Origin: Treponema sp.
GTDB taxonomy: Bacteria > Spirochaetota > Spirochaetia > Treponematales > Breznakiellaceae
DNA: 64,000 bases
Assembly: GCA_009777535.1 (NCBI GenBank)
Contig: WRLP01000008.1
Location: 1 to 64,000 of the forward strand
Direction of reading: 5' to 3'
Below the pieces are notes generated by a model, which saw nothing but the letters and a program-made list of their open reading frames with translations, had not been told where the DNA came from and made no database searches. Below, piece by piece: positions 33,282 to 40,721 of the stretch. The first letter of the stretch is position 1. Every line of letters begins with the position of its first letter. Made by a program: the position numbers and the translations under genes.

Positions 33282-33737
33282 TTAGAATTTGTGTTTTTCA
33301 AGATTTTCAGCATCGGCAATATCCATGCTCCTGCCGCTTGCTCTTTTGTTCTTGATTAAGTCATCTCTGGAAATTACATTGATTTCGGTATCATCAACGT
33401 TGATTGTCTCTTTTCTCGGATAACAATCATCTATACTGATGCCGTCTGCTGTATTGATAATATCAATTTGTATTGGGGAGCTTCCTATTCTGATAACATT
33501 GCCTTTTTCTCTGAAATATCCGATATCTACCGGTGGTGCGCCAAAGTCAAGCAGCGCCTTCTGTATTTTTTTTAAATTATCGCTTTTTGCAGAAATTAAA
33601 AAATCAATATCTTTTGTGGCTCTTGGATTTCCGTATATGCCAACAGCCCAGCCGCCGATAAGGAGATATTTTACCTTATTTAAGTTTAAACATTGTATAA
33701 ACTCTTTGAAGTCGTCCGGTAGTTGCCTCGTCGCCAT
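33282..33737 (-). CDS. Minimal nucleotidyltransferase-fold protein
   Basis: 151 residues. LLIGGWAVGIYGNPRATKDI followed by DFLISAK is the nucleotidyltransferase active-site pattern (GG...then DxD), and PIQIDIINTADGIS supplies the third carboxylate. Related proteins act as MNT/AbiEii-type antitoxin or toxin partners, or as unassigned transferases. The gene overlaps the small upstream gene by 62 nt, in a different frame, which suggests translational coupling. Function unknown. Confidence 0.75.
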   Translation of the reverse strand: MATRQLPDDFKEFIQCLNLNKVKYLLIGGWAVGIYGNPRATKDIDFLISAKSDNLKKIQKALLDFGAPPVDIGYFREKGNVIRIGSSPIQIDIINTADGISIDDCYPRKETINVDDTEINVISRDDLIKNKRASGRSMDIADAENLEKHKF

Positions 33738-33873
33738 AAAAACATTCCCTTAAAAATGTTATTGTCTGTAATTTTTCTTCTATCGTGGCATGGTTCCAGT
33801 ACCCGGTATCTCTGCTGTCCAATTCGTCTTTTTTTGCGATAACAATACGGGTTCTGTCCATTTTCTCAGTCAT
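33676..33873 (-). CDS. Small partner protein of the nucleotidyltransferase
   Basis: 65 residues. MDRTRIVIAKKDELDSRDTG, YWNHATIEEKLQTITFLREC and GDEATTGRLQRVY match small proteins often found immediately before this type of nucleotidyltransferase gene. The last 62 nt are also the start of that gene. ATG 33873 is 8 nt after TATATT with no Shine-Dalgarno, so a leaderless message is likely; ATG 33861 is an alternative. A paired regulatory or TA-like role is inferred. Confidence 0.68.
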   Translation of the reverse strand: MTEKMDRTRIVIAKKDELDSRDTGYWNHATIEEKLQTITFLRECFYGDEATTGRLQRVYTMFKLK

Positions 33874-33881
33874 TGGTCTTT

Positions 33882-33910
33882 AATATAATGCTCTTCAAGG
33901 CCCAAGTCAA
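33882..33910 (-). promoter_or_regulatory. Promoter of the nucleotidyltransferase pair
   Basis: Minus strand: TTGACT (33910-33905), a 17-bp spacer and TATATT (33887-33882), then 8 nt to the ATG at 33873. Confidence 0.7.
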
Positions 33911-33946
33911 TGCACGGATTACAGGAATATCGAAGAGAACACCCTA

Positions 33947-33975
33947 TTGACAACAATAGTTTTTTTCGTCATATT
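33947..33975 (+). promoter_or_regulatory. Promoter of tRNA-Gly
   Basis: TTGACA (33947-33952), a 17-bp spacer and CATATT (33970-33975), 26 nt before the mature tRNA 5' end. A second TTGACT lies at 33975 but has no good -10. Confidence 0.5.
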
Positions 33976-34001
33976 GACTATAGAAACTGAATATTTCTAT
34001 T

Positions 34002-34073
34002 GCGGCTGTCGTATAACGGCTATTACCCTAGCCTTCCAAGCTAGAGACGTGGGTTCGACTCCCATCAGCCGCT
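34002..34073 (+). tRNA. tRNA-Gly (TCC)
   Basis: Cloverleaf: acceptor GCGGCTG pairs with CAGCCGC, the anticodon arm is CTAGC-CTTCCAA-GCTAG with anticodon TCC, and the T arm is GTGGG-TTCGACT-CCCAT. The discriminator is T. No CCA is encoded. The 3' end is the first member of the tandem repeat described next. Confidence 0.95.
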
Positions 34074-34315
34074 TAATCGGGGTATTTTTATAAATAAAAT
34101 AAAAGAGCGTCTGCCTTCGGTCAGCCGCTTAATCGGGGTATTTTTATAAATAAAATAAAAGAGCGTCTGCCTTCGGTCAGCCGCTTAATCGGGATATTTT
34201 GAGATCAAAACAAAGGGGCGGCTGCTTTCAGTCAGCCGCTTAATCGGGGTATTTTTATAAATAAAATAAAAGAGCGTCTGCCTTCGGCCAGCCGCTTAAT
34301 CGGGGTATTTTTACT
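34066..34315 (+). repeat. Tandem array built from the 3' tail of tRNA-Gly
   Basis: CAGCCGCTTAATCGGGGTAT recurs at 34066, 34122, 34178, 34233 and 34289, units of 56, 56, 55 and 56 bp. Each unit holds an A/T-rich middle and a hairpin with GCG(T/G)CTG opposite CAGCCGC. In the fourth unit this arm is GCGGCTG, exactly the 5' acceptor strand of the tRNA. The array looks like repeated tRNA ends with the middle lost. Confidence 0.85.
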
Positions 34316-34323
34316 AGCAAAAC

Positions 34324-34560
34324 TTATATCTCCGTCTGAATCAGGCGCCCGTGTTTTTTCTCATCTTTGTAGAGTTCGTAAACATAGCCTCCGCTTTCCC
34401 TGTAGAGGCCGGTTTCTATATCGCAAAGCCGGTCAAAAACTTCCGAATTGTAAAAGGCATTCATAGCTTCCTGTACACTGATGCTTGAATCCTTAATTGC
34501 GGCTAAAATCACCTCGGTAGTTACAAAGTCCATCATGAATCTGATTTTATCCTTAGCCAT
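34324..34560 (-). CDS. DUF3791-type small protein (second copy)
   Basis: 78 residues. FMMDFVTTEVILAAIKDSSI, SVQEAMNAFYNSEVFDRLCD and ETGLYRESGGYVYELYKDE fit the DUF3791 pattern, a small helical partner of DUF3990 proteins. The start overlaps the DUF3990 stop by 8 nt. As with the other copy, it may neutralise or localise the ADP-ribosyltransferase-like neighbour. This is inference from gene order. Confidence 0.7.
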   Translation of the reverse strand: MAKDKIRFMMDFVTTEVILAAIKDSSISVQEAMNAFYNSEVFDRLCDIETGLYRESGGYVYELYKDEKKHGRLIQTEI

Positions 34561-35092
34561 AAAACACCCCTGTTTTCAATAGATGTTTAATTGATTTTTC
34601 CGTGTGAAATGAAAATTGCATGCTCAGTTCCCTAAAGGTCAATTCTTTTGTCAATGCCTCATCCGACAATATTCCTGAAAGATAAACATCAATCAGAGCT
34701 GTAATGTCATCGTTTGCAACAGGCCCAATTACAATATCGTATTTACTGTCTGCATTATTTTCCTGATTCGGGGCTCCTGTAAACCTGGGATTCCGGTTGT
34801 TTATAACAAACCTTGCCCAATCGGCGGTGGGTTCCTTTAATTGCTTAACCTTGACATTGAACATTCCGGTTGTGGGATCCTTCGTTGAAAGATCAAAAAT
34901 AGAATCGTCAAAGGTGAATTCGGTAATGATGGGTTTCCCTTCTCCATATATTCGTACCGTTCTTTTAGCCATCGACAACGCCTGTTCTCTAGAAGGAGTT
35001 GTATAAAAAGCACAGCCAAAATCCTTGAACGGTTTGCATTTACTCAATTCAACTTTCTCTATTTCAATATTGGAACCATGATAAAGAATCAT
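34553..35092 (-). CDS. DUF3990 protein, ADP-ribosyltransferase-like toxin candidate
   Basis: 179 residues. MILYHGSNIEIEKVELSKCK opens with the YHGS strand typical of ADP-ribosyl-fold proteins. KDFGCAFYTTPSREQAL follows, then NRNPRFTGAPNQENNADSKY and YDIVIGPVANDD. The fold clan contains ART-like toxins, so this could modify a host target, but catalytic residues are not proven here. It overlaps DUF3791 genes on both sides, by 4 and 8 nt. Confidence 0.72.
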   Translation of the reverse strand: MILYHGSNIEIEKVELSKCKPFKDFGCAFYTTPSREQALSMAKRTVRIYGEGKPIITEFTFDDSIFDLSTKDPTTGMFNVKVKQLKEPTADWARFVINNRNPRFTGAPNQENNADSKYDIVIGPVANDDITALIDVYLSGILSDEALTKELTFRELSMQFSFHTEKSIKHLLKTGVFYG

Positions 35093-35313
35093 TCAATCGT
35101 TCCCCCATTGTTTTTACAAACGAGCGTCAGATCATCCACTGCATTCAGTAAAGAAAGCGTATGTTCGGCATCATAACATTCTATCAGGAAATCTATACCC
35201 TTATACGCATTTAGATAATTGAACGCTTTAGCCGGCGGAATATTTTTATGCTCGGCAAAAGCCCCCACACAAAGGACAAAGTAGTGTATGCGTTTACGGT
35301 CTATTTCACCCAT
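35089..35313 (-). CDS. DUF3791-type small protein (first copy)
   Basis: 74 residues. GEIDRKRIHYFVLCVGAFAE and AFNYLNAYKGIDFLIECYDA match DUF3791. It is the first gene of a three-gene overlapping operon (DUF3791, DUF3990, DUF3791). ATG 35313 lies 6 nt after TATAGT with no Shine-Dalgarno sequence, so it would be leaderless. Antitoxin-like role inferred. Confidence 0.7.
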   Translation of the reverse strand: MGEIDRKRIHYFVLCVGAFAEHKNIPPAKAFNYLNAYKGIDFLIECYDAEHTLSLLNAVDDLTLVCKNNGGTIE

Positions 35314-35319
35314 GGTTTT

Positions 35320-35378
35320 ACTATAACACGGCTTTTTATGAAAGTCACTCTTTTTCCCTTTTCCCTTTTACTTTTCCT
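35320..35378 (-). promoter_or_regulatory. GA tract plus promoter of the DUF3791-DUF3990 operon
   Basis: Minus strand: a purine run (GGGAAAAGGGAAAAAGA type, 35378-35349) directly abuts GTGACT (35348-35343), then a 17-bp spacer and TATAGT (35325-35320). Same layout as the promoters at 959, 2089 and 2479. Confidence 0.65.
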
Positions 35379-36568
35379 TACACTACCATCAGCCCTTTTC
35401 TGTCGGATATGCTTATTACCGCTTCGGTTCCCGAATTAAATGCGATAAAATCATTTTCGATTCCGTCGCTGAAGATTACTCCGTTTTCACCCATCAGGGA
35501 TTCTATGCGAAGTTGCTCGCCGGCGTTTAACTTTCCAAAGACTAAACTTGTGCCCGTGCTAATTGACGGGAAGGGCTCACGGACGGCAAATAGCAGTTCG
35601 TTGCTTGACCACTTACCCACAACACCGGCCAGATCGGAAATGCCGTATTCCTTTTTTTTCAGCCGCGCTCTTGGTTTGGCCAGTTTTATTGCCTGAATGG
35701 ACGACGCCTGCACCGATGGAAAGACTTGCGTGTCTGCGCTGCTTTCCGCCATTGCCGCCTGAACGGGCATTGGCCCTTCATAAGACGCGTCAATATCGGG
35801 CGCTGCATATTCTGCCATGGGCGCTTCCATCATGTATGCGGCCTGCTCATCTTCATCAGTTTCCAGCAGTTCCTGGCTTTCCTGTGCGCTTCCGTATGGC
35901 CGCCCGATAACTGATGCACTTATGCGGTTCGATCCGGCAATGATGCTTTTCATCCAGCCGGTTGATCCAAGGCCGGTAGAAACGATAACTCCGCTGGATG
36001 ACTGGTTTTCCTTTACCCCCGCATATTTTATTATGTAGCGGGCGGAGCCGTGGCCTTTCATGCCGATAAAAAAATCGTTTACCGCCAGCAACTCCTGGCC
36101 GTTTTGAACACGGGCGCGCGCCATTGTTACCAGTTCGTACTTCCGTTTTCCGGCGGCGGTTTCTTCCACAATCCGGGCGGCGTTTTTCGGATTAAATGGA
36201 AGCAGCACTCCGTCCCAGCGGGCGGGATCGGGGTTCACACCGATAAGGGGCTGGCCGTCAAGGTATTTCAATATGTTCGCGACAAGGCCGTCCTGCCCGA
36301 CCGCCAGCACGATATCGTTAGGCGCAAAGATAAAGTTGGGAAGATATGACCGATCGAGGATTTGAACAGTTGCCAGCCCTTCCATGTCCTGCCGGGTTTT
36401 TTGAACCGATTCATGGTACTGTTTGTGCTCTGTCTCGTATTCATCAAAATCACCGCCAAGCTGTTTTACATAAAACTTTGCCTGGGACATGGTATTCTGG
36501 CTTTCCAGAACTTTTTTAAGGCGTGTTTCCCTTGTTACAATAACAATCCGGTTTTCTATTTTCTTCAT
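35378..36568 (-). CDS. NAD-kinase-like protein with low-complexity insertion
   Basis: 396 residues. Two nucleotide-binding segments match the NAD kinase fold: NDIVLAVGQDGLVANILKYL (GxDG) and GVIVSTGLGSTGWMKSI. Between about 230 and 300 there is an acidic, Ala/Met/Ser-rich insertion absent from ordinary NADK. It is 27 nt downstream of the SPFH gene. It may phosphorylate NAD or a related compound, or act in a membrane complex. The final stretch overlaps the GA tract region of the neighbouring promoter. Confidence 0.7.
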   Translation of the reverse strand: MKKIENRIVIVTRETRLKKVLESQNTMSQAKFYVKQLGGDFDEYETEHKQYHESVQKTRQDMEGLATVQILDRSYLPNFIFAPNDIVLAVGQDGLVANILKYLDGQPLIGVNPDPARWDGVLLPFNPKNAARIVEETAAGKRKYELVTMARARVQNGQELLAVNDFFIGMKGHGSARYIIKYAGVKENQSSSGVIVSTGLGSTGWMKSIIAGSNRISASVIGRPYGSAQESQELLETDEDEQAAYMMEAPMAEYAAPDIDASYEGPMPVQAAMAESSADTQVFPSVQASSIQAIKLAKPRARLKKKEYGISDLAGVVGKWSSNELLFAVREPFPSISTGTSLVFGKLNAGEQLRIESLMGENGVIFSDGIENDFIAFNSGTEAVISISDRKGLMVV

Positions 36569-36595
36569 GGCGTTATCGCCGGTTTCGCGATATTC

Positions 36596-37609
36596 CTACT
36601 TGCCCTTGATAATCGTATTAAGCAGATCAGGGGTGATGTTCAGATTGCCGATCTTGTCTGCACGGTCGGCGATTCCCTGGAAGGCCAGCGCCATCAGCCG
36701 CCCCGAATCGATGCCCGCCGCGGTCAGGGCTTTCAGGATATCGGCCGGTACTTCCTGGTAAACCTTCATAATCTCCCGCAGGGCATAGGCGCGGGCATCT
36801 GCCTCGGTTCTTTCATTGTAGCTTTTCAGCCCAACCAGCGTTTTATTCTGTTCTTCCGCATGGATGCTGAATTTGATTTCCGCTTCCCTCATTTCAAGCT
36901 GCTTCTGCTGGGCAAGCGCTTCGGTTGCCAGCCGGGTTTCCTGGATTTCGCGGTTTTTATTTTCCACGGCAATTTCCGTATTCAGCTCTGTTTCCCTGAT
37001 TATCCTCTCCTGCTCAACCGCATAATTACGCCTGCGGAAGATGGCTTCGTCGCTTTCTTTAAGAATTTCTTCCCTTGTTTCAGCTTCCAGTGCCCTGGCG
37101 GTTTCCGGGTTGGGTTTTACTGCCGCAACCGATATGGAAAGGATATGAATCCCCAGATCTTCTACCATGGTATCTTCAGTCATGGACTTAAATACCGTCT
37201 GGGCTACGCTGTCGGAAGAAACTATCGCCTTTTTAAGGGGTATATTCCTGACAGCTCCCTTCGCGGCAATCTGGGCAAGGTTGATAAGCCTGTCCGCCAA
37301 TTTTACAGGATCATCGGAAATATACGAAAGATGTTTACTATCTATTGTATAATTAAGCATTTTTGAAGTTTTTATCGGATCAATGATCCGGTAGGTGATT
37401 TGCCCCTGGATTGTTACTTCCTGAAAATCCGCCGTTGTTTCCGCGAACATAAAAGAAGCGTCGGAGCTTCCTACCGGCACTGCCACCAGTGTTGTTGTAC
37501 GCGCACGGTACCAGAAAGACAGGCCTTCTCCCTGGGCGGTAATCTTGCCTTTTTTGTATTTTAGTACATAAAGAGTAGGCTCAAATTTGGCAAAACGAAT
37601 TCCGAACAT
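36596..37609 (-). CDS. SPFH/band 7-domain protein
   Basis: 337 residues from ATG 37609, which follows GGGGGA; ATG 37621 is the alternative. The SPFH core runs to about residue 190 (SFMFAETTADFQEVTIQGQI, TYRIIDPIKTSKML). A long charged coiled coil (about 190-280: EAIFRRRNYAVEQERIIRET and continuing) follows. No N-terminal membrane helix is seen. Such proteins form ring scaffolds at membranes. Cotranscribed with the NAD-kinase-like gene, an arrangement that suggests a shared role. Confidence 0.8.
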   Translation of the reverse strand: MFGIRFAKFEPTLYVLKYKKGKITAQGEGLSFWYRARTTTLVAVPVGSSDASFMFAETTADFQEVTIQGQITYRIIDPIKTSKMLNYTIDSKHLSYISDDPVKLADRLINLAQIAAKGAVRNIPLKKAIVSSDSVAQTVFKSMTEDTMVEDLGIHILSISVAAVKPNPETARALEAETREEILKESDEAIFRRRNYAVEQERIIRETELNTEIAVENKNREIQETRLATEALAQQKQLEMREAEIKFSIHAEEQNKTLVGLKSYNERTEADARAYALREIMKVYQEVPADILKALTAAGIDSGRLMALAFQGIADRADKIGNLNITPDLLNTIIKGK

Positions 37610-37703
37610 ATATTCCCCCATATGGATTGATGACGAAGTATATCAGATTATTCATTAAACAGCCAGATACCGCATATTTTTATTGTGTTTTTATTCGCGG
37701 CGA

Positions 37704-37797
37704 GGGTTTAATCAAGAGGGGAACCTTCGCCTGTCTGCGACAGGCTCGGTTGAGGAGACCACGCCCCTCTGGGGCGATTATTAAAGGTATTAAACCC
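37704..37797. ncRNA. Candidate structured RNA with alternative pairings
   Basis: Nested perfect stems: GGGTTTAAT (37704-37712) with ATTAAACCC (37789-37797); AGAGGGG (37715-37721) with CCCCTCT (37764-37770); AACC (37722-37725) with GGTT (37748-37751); and GCCTGTC-TGC-GACAGGC (37729-37745). A competing hairpin CGCCCC-TCT-GGGGCG (37762-37776) excludes the second stem. The strand is not known. It could be an RNA switch, a small RNA or a REP-like palindrome. Confidence 0.4.
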
Positions 37798-37865
37798 GAG
37801 ACAAATACCTTATAAGAATAACATACCCCGTCCGCTCTGCGGCGGGGTTGTTGATTGTCAAAGTA

Positions 37866-37874
37866 TGGTATAAT
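37866..37874 (+). promoter_or_regulatory. Extended -10 promoter of alcohol dehydrogenase
   Basis: TGG-TATAAT (37866-37874) is a TGn extended -10, 49 nt before the ATG at 37924. The -35 is weak, as is common with an extended -10. A CCCCG/CGGGG hairpin (about 37827-37848) lies just upstream. Confidence 0.55.
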
Positions 37875-37923
37875 ATTATCCATAGTAATTTTTGGCAGGA
37901 TAACTGCCGGAGGAGAGTGTAAT

Positions 37924-38979
37924 ATGAAAGGTTATGCAATGCTGGGAATCGGTAAGACCGGTTGGATCGAGAAGGAAAGGCCCAAATGCGGCCCCCTTGA
38001 TGCTATTTGTAAGCCCCTTGCGCTTGCGCCCTGTACATCGGATGTCCACACTGTTTGGGCGGGGGCAATCGGCGACAGGCACGATTTGATACTGGGGCAC
38101 GAGGGAGTAGGCGAGGTTGTCGAAGTCGGCGCGCTTGTAAAAGATTTCAAGCCAGGCGACAAGGTGCTTGTTCCCGCTATCACGCCGGACTGGAATTCCG
38201 TAGAGGCGCAGGCTGGTTTTGCACAGCATTCGGGGGGCATGCTTTCGGGATGGAAATTCTCGAATATCAAGGACGGAGTGTTTGGAGATTTTTTCCATGT
38301 TAATGATGCTGATGGAAACCTGGCGCTGCTTCCGGCCGGAATGGATCTGGCAACGGGCTGTATGCTGTCGGATATGGTTCCCACGGGAATGCTCGGCGTG
38401 GAAATGGCGGACATTCACTTTGGCGACAAGGTTTGTGTAGTCGGCATCGGACCCGTTGGGCTGATGGCTGTCTCAGGTGCGGCAATAAGAGGCGCATCAG
38501 AGATTTTCGCAGTAGGGTCAAGACCGACCTGTGTGCAGGTTGCAAAAGAGTTCGGCGCAACCGAGATTATCAACTACAAAAACGGCGATATCGTTAAACA
38601 GGTTCTTGATCTGACCGGAGGCAAGGGCGTAGATCGCGTTGTTATTGCCGGCGGCGATAACGATACATTTGATGAAGCCGTCCGCATGGTAAAACCAGCC
38701 GGAAAGATAAGCAATGTTAACTATCTTGGCGAAGGTGATTTTATAAAAATACCAAGGGCTGAATGGGGCGTAGGCATGGGTCACAAGCAGATCATCGGCG
38801 GTTTAATGATGGGCGGAAGGCTCCGCATGGAACAGTACGCCGCGCTTTGCAAGGCCAAAAGGATAAACCCTGGCAGAATGGTTACACATACATTTAAGGG
38901 CTTTGACAAGGTCGAAGAAGCCTTGTTGATGATGAAGGATAAAACACCCGACCTGATAAAACCGGTCATATTATTGTAG
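37924..38979 (+). CDS. Zinc-dependent NADP-type secondary alcohol dehydrogenase
   Basis: 351 residues from ATG 37924, after GGAGGAG. It follows the Thermoanaerobacter secondary alcohol dehydrogenase pattern throughout: ALAPCTSDVHTVWAGAIGDR, ILGHEGVGEVVEVG, LVPAITPDWNS, GFAQHSGGMLSGWKFSN and the Rossmann motif VVGIGPVGLMAVSGA with AVGSRPTC for NADP. Catalytic zinc ligands C37, H59 and D150 are all present. It likely interconverts 2-alcohols and ketones, balancing reducing power in fermentation. Confidence 0.92.
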   Translation: MKGYAMLGIGKTGWIEKERPKCGPLDAICKPLALAPCTSDVHTVWAGAIGDRHDLILGHEGVGEVVEVGALVKDFKPGDKVLVPAITPDWNSVEAQAGFAQHSGGMLSGWKFSNIKDGVFGDFFHVNDADGNLALLPAGMDLATGCMLSDMVPTGMLGVEMADIHFGDKVCVVGIGPVGLMAVSGAAIRGASEIFAVGSRPTCVQVAKEFGATEIINYKNGDIVKQVLDLTGGKGVDRVVIAGGDNDTFDEAVRMVKPAGKISNVNYLGEGDFIKIPRAEWGVGMGHKQIIGGLMMGGRLRMEQYAALCKAKRINPGRMVTHTFKGFDKVEEALLMMKDKTPDLIKPVILL

Positions 38980-39001
38980 TAACAGCGGGCAGGTTAGGCT
39001 C

Positions 39002-39913
39002 CTATGTTCGGATAGAAAGATCCTTCACAGAGGAAATGCTGTGATGGCGCATAAAGAATTCGATGCCAGCGATTATTTCGAGCATTGTTTTTGGATGAGC
39101 GAATGTAGCCGAGCCGACCTGCACCGCTGCCGCGCCGGCCATAAGAAATTCCAGGGCATCATCGGCGCAGGTTATGCCGCCCATACCAACAACGGGAACC
39201 GTTACGGCGGCGCAGAGTTCCCACACCATGCGCAGGGCAATGGGCCTTATTGCCGGCCCTGAAAGCCCTGCGCTTATATTTTCAAAAACAGGTTTTCTTT
39301 TTTTCACGTCAATCGCCATGGCCTGGAATGTGTTCACAAGCGACAGGGCATCTGCGCCGGCGTTAACGCAGGCGAGGCCGACGGCTGTTATGGCCGGCGC
39401 GTTAGGTGAAAGTTTCACCATGAGGGGCTTGCTGTTCAGGGCGCGGCGCACCCGGGATGTAACCGCCGCCGCCGTTTCCGGATCGAGGCCGAAGGCCATA
39501 CCGCCGGCTTTAACATTGGGGCAGGAGATATTAAGTTCGACCATGTCGACGGAACTAACGTTAAGCAGCGCCGCGCCGGCGGCGTATTCCTCCACTGTAG
39601 AGCCGGAAAGGTTTGCGATGACTGCCGGTCCCAGCTTCCGCATTTGGGGCAGTTCCTTTTCGATAAAGGCGGGAATGCCCGGGTTTTCAAGGCCGATGGA
39701 ATTCATCAGCCCTGCCGGTGTTTCCCAAATGCGGATGCCGGTATTGCCCGCCCTTGGATGCAGGGTTAGCCCCTTTGTGCAAATTCCGCCCAGCACCGAA
39801 ACGTCAAATATTCGGGCGTACTCGCTTCCATAACCGAAAGTTCCCGACGCCGCAATAACAGGATTTTTCAAGCGCACACCGGCAATGTTTACGGAAAGGT
39901 CAATCTGTTTCAT
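39002..39913 (-). CDS. pyrD: Dihydroorotate dehydrogenase, catalytic subunit (class 1B)
   Basis: 303 residues. FMN-binding and active-site phrases are present: VIAASGTFGYGSEYARIFD, NSIGLENPG, LNISCPNVKAGGMAF (catalytic Cys), LMVKLSPN and GMGGITCADDALEFLMAGA. It oxidises dihydroorotate to orotate and passes electrons to PyrK. It overlaps pyrK by 14 nt and is the last gene of the pyr operon. Confidence 0.94.
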   Translation of the reverse strand: MKQIDLSVNIAGVRLKNPVIAASGTFGYGSEYARIFDVSVLGGICTKGLTLHPRAGNTGIRIWETPAGLMNSIGLENPGIPAFIEKELPQMRKLGPAVIANLSGSTVEEYAAGAALLNVSSVDMVELNISCPNVKAGGMAFGLDPETAAAVTSRVRRALNSKPLMVKLSPNAPAITAVGLACVNAGADALSLVNTFQAMAIDVKKRKPVFENISAGLSGPAIRPIALRMVWELCAAVTVPVVGMGGITCADDALEFLMAGAAAVQVGSATFAHPKTMLEIIAGIEFFMRHHSISSVKDLSIRT

Positions 39914-40721
39914 CGAAGATTATCTCCCCGGCGTCGAAGACCGGCCCGTCGGCGCAGCAGCGGCGGTTTCCGTTTATGGTTTCCACAGTGCAGCCAAGGC
40001 AGGCGCCGGTGCCGCAGCCCATGTGCCGTTCCATGCTGATAAAACAGGGGACTTTTTTATCGGCGCATTTGGCTGTCGCTGTCTTTAGCATCGGCTGCGG
40101 TCCGCAGGCGCAGACAGCCGAATATTTTTCCGGCTCCAGAAAATCTGTGATGCGTCCCTTTAGGGCGCCCATGCCGTCTTCGGCGGCGACAATTACTTTT
40201 TCTGCCGCAAGAATATCAAGGGAGGGCAGTTTGTTTTTAATGCCGGCGCCGGTTCTGAAGCCTGCATAAAATATAAAATCGCGCTCCGGCATTTCCCCCA
40301 GGAGAGCCAGCAGCGGGGCAATCCCAACGCCGCCGCCGACAAGCGCAACCGGCTTGCCGCCCTTTTCCGCCGCCGGCAGAAAATCCGCCCAGGTATTGCC
40401 CAACGGACCGGTCAGTTCTGCCTCCTCCTGTATTTGCATGGCGGCAAGTTCCTGTGTTCCCCTGCCGCGCTTTGTTATTAAGAATTTTAAGGTACAGGAG
40501 CCGCCCTCCCACATCGCCATGCTGATTGGCCTGCCAAGAAAAACTGAGCTGCGCCTGGGCTTTATCATGAAAAACTGTCCCGCCCTTGGCGGCGCAAACT
40601 CCGATTGCGCCGCTGCGGGCCATACAAAATCCAGCCTGAAGATTTCTTCGTTAATGTCTTCCTTAAAAACCAGTTTGCAGAATTCACTTTGTTTTTGGAA
40701 GCGGCTGTTTGCGCAGCTCAA
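39900..40721 (-). CDS. pyrK: Dihydroorotate dehydrogenase electron transfer subunit
   Basis: 273 residues. FAD/NAD reductase-type strands (GQFFMIKPRRSSVFLGRPIS, ALVGGGVGIAPLLALL) are followed by the C-terminal [2Fe-2S] cluster, HMGCGTGACLGCTVET with a fourth Cys in RRCCADGP. It takes electrons from PyrD to NAD. The first 15 residues form an extra N-terminal stretch, so a later start is possible. It overlaps pyrF by 4 nt and pyrD by 14 nt. Confidence 0.9.
   Translation of the reverse strand: MSCANSRFQKQSEFCKLVFKEDINEEIFRLDFVWPAAAQSEFAPPRAGQFFMIKPRRSSVFLGRPISMAMWEGGSCTLKFLITKRGRGTQELAAMQIQEEAELTGPLGNTWADFLPAAEKGGKPVALVGGGVGIAPLLALLGEMPERDFIFYAGFRTGAGIKNKLPSLDILAAEKVIVAAEDGMGALKGRITDFLEPEKYSAVCACGPQPMLKTATAKCADKKVPCFISMERHMGCGTGACLGCTVETINGNRRCCADGPVFDAGEIIFDETD

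Noticed and set aside
34066-34315. Repeat array considered as CRISPR
   Set aside because: Nearly the whole 55-56 bp unit is conserved; there are no variable spacers and no cas genes. It derives from the tRNA tail.
36362-37366. A 334-codon open frame on the plus strand
   Set aside because: It is fully antisense to the SPFH gene and the start of the NAD-kinase-like gene, has no motif, and reflects the third-position bias of those genes.
37627-37815. A 62-codon plus-strand frame before the alcohol dehydrogenase
   Set aside because: It crosses the candidate RNA stems and has no Shine-Dalgarno or motif.
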